Below are positions 1-5,420 of a DNA stretch of 5,426 nt, in pieces. The position numbers and the translations under genes were made by a program. This DNA is from an uncultured Ignavibacteriota bacterium. GTDB taxonomy: Bacteria > Bacteroidota > Ignavibacteria > Tepidaquicellales > Tepidaquicellaceae. Each line of letters begins with the position of its first letter. The stretch's first letter is position 1. The stretch lies in contig CALGII010000146.1 of NCBI GenBank assembly GCA_937915485.1, forward strand, positions 1 to 5,426, given 5' to 3'. The notes beneath the pieces are model-generated. The model was not told where the DNA came from, made no database searches, and saw only the letters and a program-made list of their open reading frames with translations.

Positions 1-917
1 CCGATCTGCTGCGTTATGACTTCCGATGTCTTGAGTTCCATTATCTGATTCAATCCTTTCGGCAATCCTAATATTACAGCCCCGCATCCCGCCCGTATCG
101 CGGATTGCGCGCACAGGTAAGCCGCTCCCGAAAAACCTTCGCTGCCCGCGAGTACGTAAAGTTTTCCGTTCGTGTACTTGTTCGAGTTGATGTCCCTTGC
201 CTTGAAGCCTTCCGATGCATCGCGCTTTTCAATTTCGAAAATCTTTTTCCCGTTGTATTCTTCGAAGAGAGCCTCGGGCAGTCCGATGTCGGCTACCCTG
301 ATTTCGCCTGACAATCTTCTTCCGTCGTAAAACATGGTCTCGAATTTCTTTACTCCCATCGATACCGTCACATCAGCCTTCAGGCATTTATTTGAGTTTA
401 GATAATTGTCCAGTCCTGAAACGATATCAACTGCGATTATGAATTTGTTCTTCAGCCTGCTTATTTTTCCGAAAGTCTCTTCGGCTTTTGCGTCAAGTTT
501 ATTCCTGAAACCAATTCCGTAAACGGCATCCACAATAATGAATTTTCCAGTGTCGGGTCTTTCAAGTAGTGACGTGTCTCCTGATATCTCAAGATTCCTG
601 TCTTTCATTCCTGCGATGATTTCATAATTCTTCAACGCGTCTCCCCGTAATTCTTCCGGCGAATTCAGCAAATATACAATAACTGGAATCTGTTTGTTTC
701 GGAGATGCCTTGCTATGACGAAACCGTCACCCGCGTTGTTTCCTCTGCCGCATAAGATTAAAACACCCGTGCAGTTTTCGATGCAGTAAAACTCGGCAAT
801 TATTTCTGACGCGTTCCTGCCCGCGTTTTCCATCAGCACCGTTGAAGAAATGCCTGTACGCCAAATAATTTCCTTCTCGGCTTCAAGTATGTCCTTGTTG
901 AAATAAACGTTCTTCAT
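1..917 (-). CDS. nnr: Bifunctional NAD(P)H-hydrate epimerase / ADP-dependent NAD(P)H-hydrate dehydratase, 3' end missing
   Basis: This family repairs NADH and NADPH damaged by hydration: the N-terminal domain interconverts the R and S hydrates, and the C-terminal domain dehydrates the S form using ADP. I translated the minus strand from the ATG at 915-917 and obtained 305 open codons running off the left edge, about 60% of the usual length near 500 residues. The YjeF_N epimerase domain spans about residues 1-220, with a nucleotide-binding loop CGRGNNAGDG (56-65), DAVYGIG (130-136), VDIVSGLD (163-170) and VADIGLP (208-214). The kinase-fold dehydratase domain begins near 248 with NGKLYVLAGSEGFSGAAYL and continues to a TSEV segment near 298. 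Its catalytic GxGD region lies outside the window. The start overlaps the rpe stop as ATGA, so translation is probably coupled to rpe. One oddity is Val166 where the family normally has Pro (VDIPSG). The identification is confident; completeness of the C-terminus cannot be judged here. Confidence 0.93.
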   Translation of the reverse strand, partial: MKNVYFNKDILEAEKEIIWRTGISSTVLMENAGRNASEIIAEFYCIENCTGVLILCGRGNNAGDGFVIARHLRNKQIPVIVYLLNSPEELRGDALKNYEIIAGMKDRNLEISGDTSLLERPDTGKFIIVDAVYGIGFRNKLDAKAEETFGKISRLKNKFIIAVDIVSGLDNYLNSNKCLKADVTVSMGVKKFETMFYDGRRLSGEIRVADIGLPEALFEEYNGKKIFEIEKRDASEGFKARDINSNKYTNGKLYVLAGSEGFSGAAYLCAQSAIRAGCGAVILGLPKGLNQIMELKTSEVITQQI

Positions 918-1570
918 CCCTGAATGATTTTTTTCATCCCGGCAACAGATTTCTTTACGTCTTCTGACTTAAAAACCGAAGCTCCGCAGACGAACATGTC
1001 AACGCCCGCGTCAGACACCTCTTTTATGTTAGCGGGTCCTATCCCCCCGTCGATTTCTATAAGGCAATTGTAACTATGTTTCAGGATTATTTCCTTTAAC
1101 TCCCTGACCTTTTTCAAAGAATTTGATACGAATTTCTGTCCGCCGAATCCGGGATTGACGCTCATCACAAGCACGAAATCCGCGTACTCGAGCACGTATT
1201 CAAGCGCTTTAACAGGCGTTGAGGGATTTATAGCAACGCCCGCTTTTACTTTTAAATCCCTGATTCTGTTCAGCAGACGGTTAAGGTGATAGTTGTTTTC
1301 AAGATGAACGGATATGTAATCCGCTCCCGCTTTTTGAAATGCCTCGATGAACTTCTCGGGAGAATTTATCATCAGATGAACGTCAAGCGGAAGGTTAGTA
1401 ATCTCATTTACCTTCGAAACGATGTCGGGACCGAACGTAAGGTTCGGGACAAAATGACCGTCCATTATATCGCAGTGTATTATGTCGGCTCCGGCCGATT
1501 CAACCGATTTTATCTCTTCCGCCAGTTTTCCGAAATCAGCCGAAAGGATTGAAGGACATATTTTTTTCAT
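914..1570 (-). CDS. rpe: Ribulose-phosphate 3-epimerase
   Basis: This cytoplasmic enzyme interconverts D-ribulose 5-phosphate and D-xylulose 5-phosphate in the pentose phosphate pathway. The 218-residue product is full length for the family and has all the expected TIM-barrel signatures: PSILSADF (6-13, with the conserved Ser7), HCDIMDGHFVPN (32-43, metal-ligand His32 and catalytic Asp34), LDVHLM (62-67, metal-ligand His65), MSVNPGFGGQKF (136-147, phosphate-binding loop), EIDGGI (172-177, catalytic Asp174) and CGASVFK (195-201). It starts 2 nt after the PASTA gene stop and its own stop overlaps the nnr start by 4 nt, so it is the middle gene of a three-gene unit. A GGAG lies 11 nt before the ATG, inside the end of the PASTA gene. 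That is farther than usual, so initiation may rely on coupling. No key residue is missing. Confidence 0.97.
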   Translation of the reverse strand: MKKICPSILSADFGKLAEEIKSVESAGADIIHCDIMDGHFVPNLTFGPDIVSKVNEITNLPLDVHLMINSPEKFIEAFQKAGADYISVHLENNYHLNRLLNRIRDLKVKAGVAINPSTPVKALEYVLEYADFVLVMSVNPGFGGQKFVSNSLKKVRELKEIILKHSYNCLIEIDGGIGPANIKEVSDAGVDMFVCGASVFKSEDVKKSVAGMKKIIQG

Positions 1571-1572
1571 GA

Positions 1573-2526
1573 TTATTTTGTCTCCGGTTTATCTTTTGAC
1601 TTCTCTTTTGGTTTATCATTTTTATCTTTCGTGTCAGTGCCCTTTTCCGTCTGCTTTTCCTTCGGCTTGTCGTTCTTGTCCTTCGGATTCTGCGGGTCAG
1701 GCTTGTTCTTTATCTTATCCGTTTCTGTCTTCGGCTTTTCCCCGTTATCTTTCTTGTTGTTCTTTTCCGTCGTCTGGTCAACATCGCCTTCAACGTCAAC
1801 CGCTTTGTCCTTCTCGACTTTCTTCTTCGCTATTATGAGGTCAACGGGTGTATTCTCTTTTGCCGATTTCTCTTTCTTCGGATACTGGTCGATTACCGTT
1901 CCCTGTTCGTTATCGCTCGGCTGATAGGTTACCTTGCCGACCTTCAGTTTCTTTTCTTCAATCAGTTTCTTCGCGTCGTTAAGTTTCTTGCCCATTACAT
2001 CAGGAATAAATATATCTCCCAGAAGCGCGCCGTTGCTGATTATCAAATCGATTTTTGTCGATTTCTTGACCTTGCTCCCGGGCTGTATGATCTGCGAAAC
2101 CACGACGTCTTCAGGCTGCTCTATCGTGAACTTTTTTACGATTTCACCAACTTTGAGGTTTCTCTGCTCAAGCGTGAACCGCGCGTCCCGTTCGGTTTTT
2201 CCAACTAATCTCGGCACTTCGACCAGTTGCTCTCCACCGCAAATCGTAAGATAAACTCTTCTTCCCTTCTTCACCTGCTCTCCGTTCGCTGGATTCTGGT
2301 CAAGTACTATCCCAATCGGCTTTGACTCATCGTATTTTATATCGCCCTGCTTTACGTCAAGCCCTGATTCCTCAAGAACCTTCTTCGCGTCGAGAAATGT
2401 CAGTCCCGTAACTGTAGGCACCTGTACAAGTGATGCCTGTTTTACGTATAATGGCATCAAAACATTGTTGAAAAGCAATATCACCCCTACGACGATTGCC
2501 GCCAATATTATAAATTTCTTCAGCAT
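1573..2526 (-). CDS. Membrane-anchored protein with three PASTA domains and a charged low-complexity tail; no kinase domain
   Basis: The 317-residue product has one hydrophobic segment (about residues 5-24, after MLKK), then three PASTA modules at about 31-98, 99-167 and 171-234, then a tail (235-317) made almost entirely of Lys, Asp, Glu, Pro, Asn, Thr and Gln. Each module follows the PASTA pattern: a VP or IP start (VPTVTG, VPRLVG, IPDVMG), a DAxxxLEExxL-type helix, a QxP or DQYP element and a final hydrophobic beta strand. PASTA domains are known as extracytoplasmic peptidoglycan-binding modules of Ser/Thr kinases such as PrkC/PknB and of some penicillin-binding proteins. Here neither a kinase nor a transpeptidase domain is attached. 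The short N-terminus before the membrane segment predicts that the PASTA part lies in the periplasm. It is probably the first gene of the operon with rpe and nnr. No Shine-Dalgarno precedes the ATG, and the leader is AT-rich. The function is inferred as cell-wall binding or sensing, with no partner identified. Confidence 0.9.
   Translation of the reverse strand: MLKKFIILAAIVVGVILLFNNVLMPLYVKQASLVQVPTVTGLTFLDAKKVLEESGLDVKQGDIKYDESKPIGIVLDQNPANGEQVKKGRRVYLTICGGEQLVEVPRLVGKTERDARFTLEQRNLKVGEIVKKFTIEQPEDVVVSQIIQPGSKVKKSTKIDLIISNGALLGDIFIPDVMGKKLNDAKKLIEEKKLKVGKVTYQPSDNEQGTVIDQYPKKEKSAKENTPVDLIIAKKKVEKDKAVDVEGDVDQTTEKNNKKDNGEKPKTETDKIKNKPDPQNPKDKNDKPKEKQTEKGTDTKDKNDKPKEKSKDKPETK
1600..1683 (-). 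repeat. Duplicated 10-residue motif in the PASTA protein tail, diverged at synonymous sites
   Basis: The peptide KDKNDKPKEK occurs twice in the tail, at residues 282-291 (DNA 1654-1683) and 300-309 (DNA 1600-1629), separated by 8 residues. The amino acids are identical. The two 30-nt copies differ at nine positions, and every difference is in a third codon position. The first copy uses mostly G/C-ending codons and the second mostly A/T-ending codons. This is therefore a protein-level repeat and not a recent DNA duplication. Confidence 0.85.
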
Positions 2527-2573
2527 TTTTGAAAACTAACTAAAAATTGAAAAATAAAAAACTTAATTAAAGG

Positions 2574-2602
2574 GTTATAATGAATGTTTTTCTTTCCGAA
2601 AA
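2574..2602 (-). promoter_or_regulatory. Weak candidate promoter for the PASTA-rpe-nnr unit
   Basis: On the minus strand TATAAC (2579-2574) resembles a -10 element. A poor -35 match, TTTTCG (2602-2597), lies 17 nt upstream. The position, between the upstream gene's terminator and the PASTA start, is where a promoter is expected. The surrounding DNA is so AT-rich that a chance match is quite possible. The -10 is 47 nt from the ATG. Confidence 0.25.
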
Positions 2603-2626
2603 TAAAAAACCGGGATTTACCCGGTT
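2599..2626 (-). terminator. Intrinsic terminator of the Spy-like gene
   Basis: Read on the minus strand, a perfect 7-bp stem AACCGGG/CCCGGTT (2626-2620 and 2614-2608) closes a 5-nt TAAAT loop. It is followed by TTTT, one A and TTTT (2607-2599). It begins 34 nt after the stop codon of the Spy-like gene. On the plus strand no T-run follows the stem, so termination should act only on leftward transcription. It isolates the Spy-like gene from the PASTA operon. Confidence 0.88.
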
Positions 2627-2660
2627 CTTGGAGGTTGAGGGACCTGTATGCTATGTGTGA

Positions 2661-3047
2661 TTAGTTGTCTTGCTTTTTCTTTCGGCCTTCTCTGTCTTTC
2701 ATCTTCTGTTTAAGAATCGACTTCTGCTCATCAGTCAGAAATTCGCCTATGCTCTTCCTTAATTCCGTTCTGTACTCTTTAATTGTCTGCTTTAATTCCG
2801 ATTTGTCTTTGTCCTTGTTTGCAATCCTGTATGCGTGCATTTTCTCGAAATGCTTTAAGTACAAATCCTTTATTAATATCTGCTGATTAGCGTCCAGATT
2901 TACCGCGTCTGTTAGTTTTTCAGTCATTTTTTTTGCTCTCTCCTCAGGACTTTTTCTTGTTTTCGTGTCCTGTGAATGCACGCTTCCCGCTATCACCAGA
3001 ATCAAAAGAACAAATATTACCTGTAATTTCTTCATTTTCTGTATCAT
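2661..3047 (-). CDS. Small secreted helical protein, Spy/CpxP-like (LTxxQ-type)
   Basis: The 128-residue product begins with a Sec-type signal peptide: MIQKMKK, a hydrophobic core at about 9-21, and a likely cleavage after SVHS (22-25). The mature part is Lys/Glu-rich and predicted helical. Two short elements recall the LTxxQ repeats of Spy/CpxP-family periplasmic chaperones: NLDANQQ (50-56) and FLTDEQ (103-108). About 45 residues of charged helix separate them. The Spy/CpxP family binds unfolded proteins or tunes envelope-stress signalling in the periplasm. Whether this member does so is inference, because overall similarity is generic and the composition is highly charged. An alternative start at Met5 (ATG ending at 3035) gives the more classical MKKLQ start. 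Neither ATG has a Shine-Dalgarno, so the choice is unresolved. The gene is monocistronic, with an intrinsic terminator downstream, and is transcribed divergently from the TPR lipoprotein operon. Confidence 0.7.
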   Translation of the reverse strand: MIQKMKKLQVIFVLLILVIAGSVHSQDTKTRKSPEERAKKMTEKLTDAVNLDANQQILIKDLYLKHFEKMHAYRIANKDKDKSELKQTIKEYRTELRKSIGEFLTDEQKSILKQKMKDREGRKKKQDN

Positions 3048-3105
3048 TTATTTAGTTTTATTGATTAGACAATTAAATTCCTTTCAAGGTTTAAGAAATG
3101 GAGCA

Positions 3106-3134
3106 ATTTTATCCGTTAGTTGATTAAATCACAA
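3106..3134 (-). promoter_or_regulatory. Candidate sigma70-type promoter for the Spy-like gene
   Basis: On the minus strand TTGTGA (3134-3129) and TAAAAT (3111-3106) are separated by exactly 17 nt, matching 4 of 6 and 5 of 6 consensus positions. A transcript from here would have a leader of roughly 50 nt. The region is AT-rich, so the match is suggestive and not proof. Confidence 0.42.
3121..3131. promoter_or_regulatory. 11-bp perfect inverted repeat, possible operator
   Basis: TGATT-A-AATCA is a perfect 5-bp-arm palindrome with a single central base. It overlaps the last three bases of the leftward -35 candidate and its spacer. A regulator bound here would be placed to block or modulate the Spy-like gene. 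It does not fit the spacing of a standard FNR or CRP site, and short AT-rich palindromes arise by chance. Confidence 0.22.
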
Positions 3135-3160
3135 AATCAAAGCGGGTACGTATTCTTAAA

Positions 3161-3189
3161 TTGAATAACTATCTTATTTTATTTATATT
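3161..3189 (+). promoter_or_regulatory. Candidate sigma70-type promoter for the TPR lipoprotein-sppA-HU operon
   Basis: TTGAAT (3161-3166) and TATATT (3184-3189) are separated by 17 nt, matching 4 of 6 and 5 of 6 consensus positions. The predicted start of transcription is near 3196, giving a leader of about 34 nt before the ATG at 3230. This arrangement also argues against using the TTG at 3161 as a start codon, because it would lie inside the -35 element. Confidence 0.45.
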
Positions 3190-3218
3190 TATGGACTATA
3201 AAATTTTAACAATTATTC

Positions 3219-3222
3219 GGAG
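3219..3222 (+). promoter_or_regulatory. Ribosome binding site fixing the start of the TPR lipoprotein
   Basis: GGAG lies 7 nt before the ATG at 3230, good Shine-Dalgarno spacing. The in-frame TTG at 3161 and ATG at 3191 have no such site. The choice also places a clean lipoprotein signal peptide at the N-terminus. Confidence 0.7.
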
Positions 3223-3229
3223 TATATTT

Positions 3230-4162
3230 ATGAAATCCTACAAAGTATTTATATCGTTATTCGTACTTATAATTGCATTCTCTATTTACATAGCCGGATG
3301 TTCACCCGCTGAAACTACAACAGGCAAACTTGCTTATAACAGCAAAGACTGGGTGAAGGCTGAAACTGAACTTGCCAAAGGTCTCGCGATTGATAAAAAT
3401 GATGCCGAAGCTTGGTATATGCTCGGATATTCTCAGATAGAACTTCAGAAATTTTCTGAAGCAACCAAGTCTTTCAAGAGTTGTCTCTCTATTTCTCAGG
3501 ATTTCAGCACACAGATAAAATCTTTCTGGATTGATAAATTCAACGCGGGTATCTCTGATTTCAACCTTGGAACGAAAGCTCTCGGTAAAAACGACAAGGA
3601 TAATGCTAATAAGTCGTTCACAAACGCTATAAGAAATTTTGAAGCCGCATCAAGCATTATCCCTGACAGCATTTCTACTTATCAGTTAATCGCGGATGCC
3701 TACAACTATATGGGTGAAACCGATAAAGCCCTCGCGCTGTATCAGAGCATCCTCGATAAATCGAAGAGTAAAGAAGACGCTATTATGATTGCAAAAATTC
3801 TTTATACTGTCGGAATTAAAGAAAGACAGGCGGAGAAATATGATAAAGCGATTTCAATTTTTGAAAAAGTTCTCACTATTCAGTTCCTTCCTAAAGACAA
3901 TATATATTACGAAACGTCGCTCTTTAATCTCGGCTTCGCTAATTACCAGATTGCGGTTAAGATGGCTACTGACGGAAAAACGAAAGGTGAATATACTCCT
4001 TATTTGAACAGCACGATTAAAAACCTTGAAGAACTGACATCCGCTACAAAGACAAAAGAACTTCTGAAAGATTCGTATGAGATTCTTTTCAACGCTTACG
4101 ATGCGTTAGGCATGAAGGATAAAGCAGAGGACGCTCTTAATAAAAAGAATGCTCTTCAATAA
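3230..4162 (+). CDS. TPR-repeat lipoprotein
   Basis: From the ATG at 3230 the product is 310 residues. It opens with a lipoprotein signal peptide: MKSYK, a hydrophobic stretch 6-22 and a lipobox IAGC with the acylated Cys at 24, so it should be anchored in a membrane facing the periplasm or the cell surface. The rest is helical tetratricopeptide-type repeats. The clearest are at about 31-57 and 60-90 (including AEAWYMLGYSQIELQKFSEA), 149-178 (YQLIADAYNYMGETDKALAL) and 184-217 (YDKAISIFEKVL). A weaker one at about 280-307 ends in YDALGMKDKAEDAL. TPR proteins serve as protein-interaction scaffolds, and the partner cannot be read from the sequence. It is the first gene of a unit with sppA 8 nt downstream and HU after that. 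An in-frame upstream extension to TTG 3161 adds 23 residues but would hide the lipoprotein signal, so I reject it. Confidence 0.88.
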   Translation: MKSYKVFISLFVLIIAFSIYIAGCSPAETTTGKLAYNSKDWVKAETELAKGLAIDKNDAEAWYMLGYSQIELQKFSEATKSFKSCLSISQDFSTQIKSFWIDKFNAGISDFNLGTKALGKNDKDNANKSFTNAIRNFEAASSIIPDSISTYQLIADAYNYMGETDKALALYQSILDKSKSKEDAIMIAKILYTVGIKERQAEKYDKAISIFEKVLTIQFLPKDNIYYETSLFNLGFANYQIAVKMATDGKTKGEYTPYLNSTIKNLEELTSATKTKELLKDSYEILFNAYDALGMKDKAEDALNKKNALQ

Positions 4163-4170
4163 ATAATAAA

Positions 4171-5118
4171 ATGAACGGACAAAAATCAAATAGCGGCAGA
4201 TGGTTCTGGGGTATTATGATTGGACTCGTTATTATCGCCATCATATTTTCCGGAATCGCTTTCCTCGTTCTTGCCGTCTCCGTCTCGGGAACAAGCGACA
4301 GAACGTACGAGTACGTTACGTCTGGTTCGGGTAAAGACAAGATTGCCGTTGTCGAACTCGATTTTACGATTATTGATCCGTCGTCAATTGTCAGGCAGTT
4401 CAAGAAGTACAGAGAGGACAAAAGCATAAAGGCTATTATTCTTCACGTTAATTCTCCGGGCGGCGGCGTTGCCGCTTCACAGGAAATGTACGAGGAAGTT
4501 AGAAAAACCAGAGACTCGGGTAAACCCGTAATTGTGTCGTTCGGCTCAATAGCCGCGAGCGGCGGTTATTACGTGGCGTGCGGGGGTTCTCTAATCGTGT
4601 CTAATCCGGGCAGCCTTACAGGTAGCATCGGCGTTATCGCTACTTTCACGAACTTCAAGGAACTCGCCGATAAACTCGGCGTCAAGGAAAATGTCGTTAA
4701 AAGCGGCAAACTTAAAGATTCGGGTAATCCGTTCAGGGATATGAACGCCGACGACCTCGAGTATTTTCAGGAAATAATCGATAACTCCTACGAGCAGTTT
4801 CTCGACGTTGTTTCGACAGAAAGAAAAATCGATAAAGAAGAACTCAGGAAGATCGCTAACGGAAGAGTCTTCACGGGCAAACAGGCGAAAGACCTGAAAC
4901 TCGTTGATTCACTCGGCACGTTTCAGGATGCCATTCGTATAGCGGGACAAATCGCTAAAATTGATGGCGAACCTTCTATAGTAAGAGAAAAGAACAAAAG
5001 AAATTTTATTGAGTTTTTCCTCGAAGGTATGTCCGGCACGCAGTTGAAAGATATTAAGGAAGAAATAAGTTCGGAATTCTTAAATAAACCCGTATTACAA
5101 TATAAATTCGAAAGGTAG
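4171..5118 (+). CDS. sppA: Signal peptide peptidase SppA, short (single-domain) form
   Basis: SppA is a membrane-bound serine protease of family S49 that degrades signal peptides left after secretion. The 315-residue product has one N-terminal membrane anchor (about 12-37) followed by a single ClpP-fold protease domain, similar in length to the Bacillus short form and about half the duplicated E. coli enzyme. The sequence shows LHVNSPGGGV (91-100, oxyanion-hole region), GSIAASGGYYVA (125-136, with the expected nucleophile Ser130), GSLTGSIGVI (147-156) and KSGKLKDSGNPFR (177-189, with Lys182 as the expected general base). The Ser-Lys separation of 52 residues equals that of the Bacillus Ser147/Lys199 dyad. 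Its start ATG lies 8 nt after the TPR gene stop without a clear Shine-Dalgarno, so coupling to the upstream gene is likely. The C-terminal 40 residues are charged and less conserved. The domain is complete and probably active. Confidence 0.96.
   Translation: MNGQKSNSGRWFWGIMIGLVIIAIIFSGIAFLVLAVSVSGTSDRTYEYVTSGSGKDKIAVVELDFTIIDPSSIVRQFKKYREDKSIKAIILHVNSPGGGVAASQEMYEEVRKTRDSGKPVIVSFGSIAASGGYYVACGGSLIVSNPGSLTGSIGVIATFTNFKELADKLGVKENVVKSGKLKDSGNPFRDMNADDLEYFQEIIDNSYEQFLDVVSTERKIDKEELRKIANGRVFTGKQAKDLKLVDSLGTFQDAIRIAGQIAKIDGEPSIVREKNKRNFIEFFLEGMSGTQLKDIKEEISSEFLNKPVLQYKFER
5111..5115 (+). promoter_or_regulatory. Ribosome binding site of the HU-family gene
   Basis: AAAGG lies 7 nt before the ATG at 5123, inside the last codons of sppA. 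It is one of the few good Shine-Dalgarno matches in the window and may let HU be translated at a higher rate than the preceding genes. Confidence 0.6.
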
Positions 5119-5122
5119 TTTT

Positions 5123-5413
5123 ATGACCAGAGCACAAATAGCGGCGCAAATATCCGATGCGACAGGCATCAGTAAGAAAGAGGCTGAGATTGTAATCGAA
5201 GGTTTTATTAGCATCGTAATTGACTGTCTGTGTAATAACGATTCGATTGAAATCAGAGGATTCGGCACTTTCAAGAATGTCGTCAGAGAACCGATGAAAG
5301 CAAGAAATCCGAAGACGGGCGAAACACTGCAACTCGACAGAAGATTTATTCCGAAGTTTAAGGTTTCAAAAGAATTTAAAAAATTAGTTCAGGAAAATTT
5401 ATCAAAAAAATAA
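5123..5413 (+). CDS. HU/IHF-family DNA-binding protein
   Basis: This is a small nucleoid protein that dimerises, binds and bends DNA. The 96-residue product is complete and of family length. It has the N-terminal helical dimerisation part (TRAQIAAQISDATGISKKEA), the hallmark IRGFGTF (44-50), the basic beta-arm with ARNPKTGE (60-67) carrying the intercalating Pro63, and a final FKVSKEFKKLV helix. HU and IHF subunits cannot be told apart from one sequence, so no gene symbol is given. It follows sppA by 4 nt with its own Shine-Dalgarno. It ends 13 nt from the right edge with no visible terminator, so the transcript probably continues. Linkage to sppA probably reflects shared transcription and not a shared pathway. 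Confidence 0.96.
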   Translation: MTRAQIAAQISDATGISKKEAEIVIEGFISIVIDCLCNNDSIEIRGFGTFKNVVREPMKARNPKTGETLQLDRRFIPKFKVSKEFKKLVQENLSKK

Positions 5414-5420
5414 ATAAACG

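Noticed and set aside
105..311. Plus-strand open frame of 68 codons
   Set aside because: It lies antisense within nnr, which has clear family motifs on the minus strand; its translation shows no recognisable domain and no ribosome binding site.
1286..1838. Two overlapping plus-strand open frames over rpe and the PASTA tail
   Set aside because: They are antisense to well-identified genes. The Ser/Pro/Phe-rich translation is what the complement of Lys/Glu/Asp-rich coding DNA gives.
1631..2254. Plus-strand open frames whose translation looks hydrophobic, like membrane proteins
   Set aside because: The Phe/Ser/Leu richness is an artefact of reading the complement of the Lys/Asp-rich PASTA gene. 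No start signals were seen.
1573..2526. PASTA gene as a truncated Ser/Thr kinase or penicillin-binding protein
   Set aside because: It has its own start followed directly by a membrane segment, and the upstream DNA holds AT-rich non-coding sequence and another gene's terminator, with no remnant of a kinase or transpeptidase domain.
2608..2626. Hairpin considered as a bidirectional terminator or an RNA element
   Set aside because: Only the minus-strand reading is followed by a T-run; the plus strand lacks one, and the stem-loop is too short and simple for a riboswitch.
3121..3131. FNR or CRP binding site
   Set aside because: The half-sites TTGAT/ATCAA and TGTGA/TCACA do not occur at the spacing these regulators need, so I keep only an unnamed inverted repeat.
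4137..4427. Minus-strand open frame over the start of sppA
   Set aside because: It is antisense to the TPR gene end and the SppA membrane anchor; no promoter, ribosome site or known motif.
5054..5332. Minus-strand open frame over the sppA-HU junction
   Set aside because: It is antisense to two confidently identified genes and has no family features.
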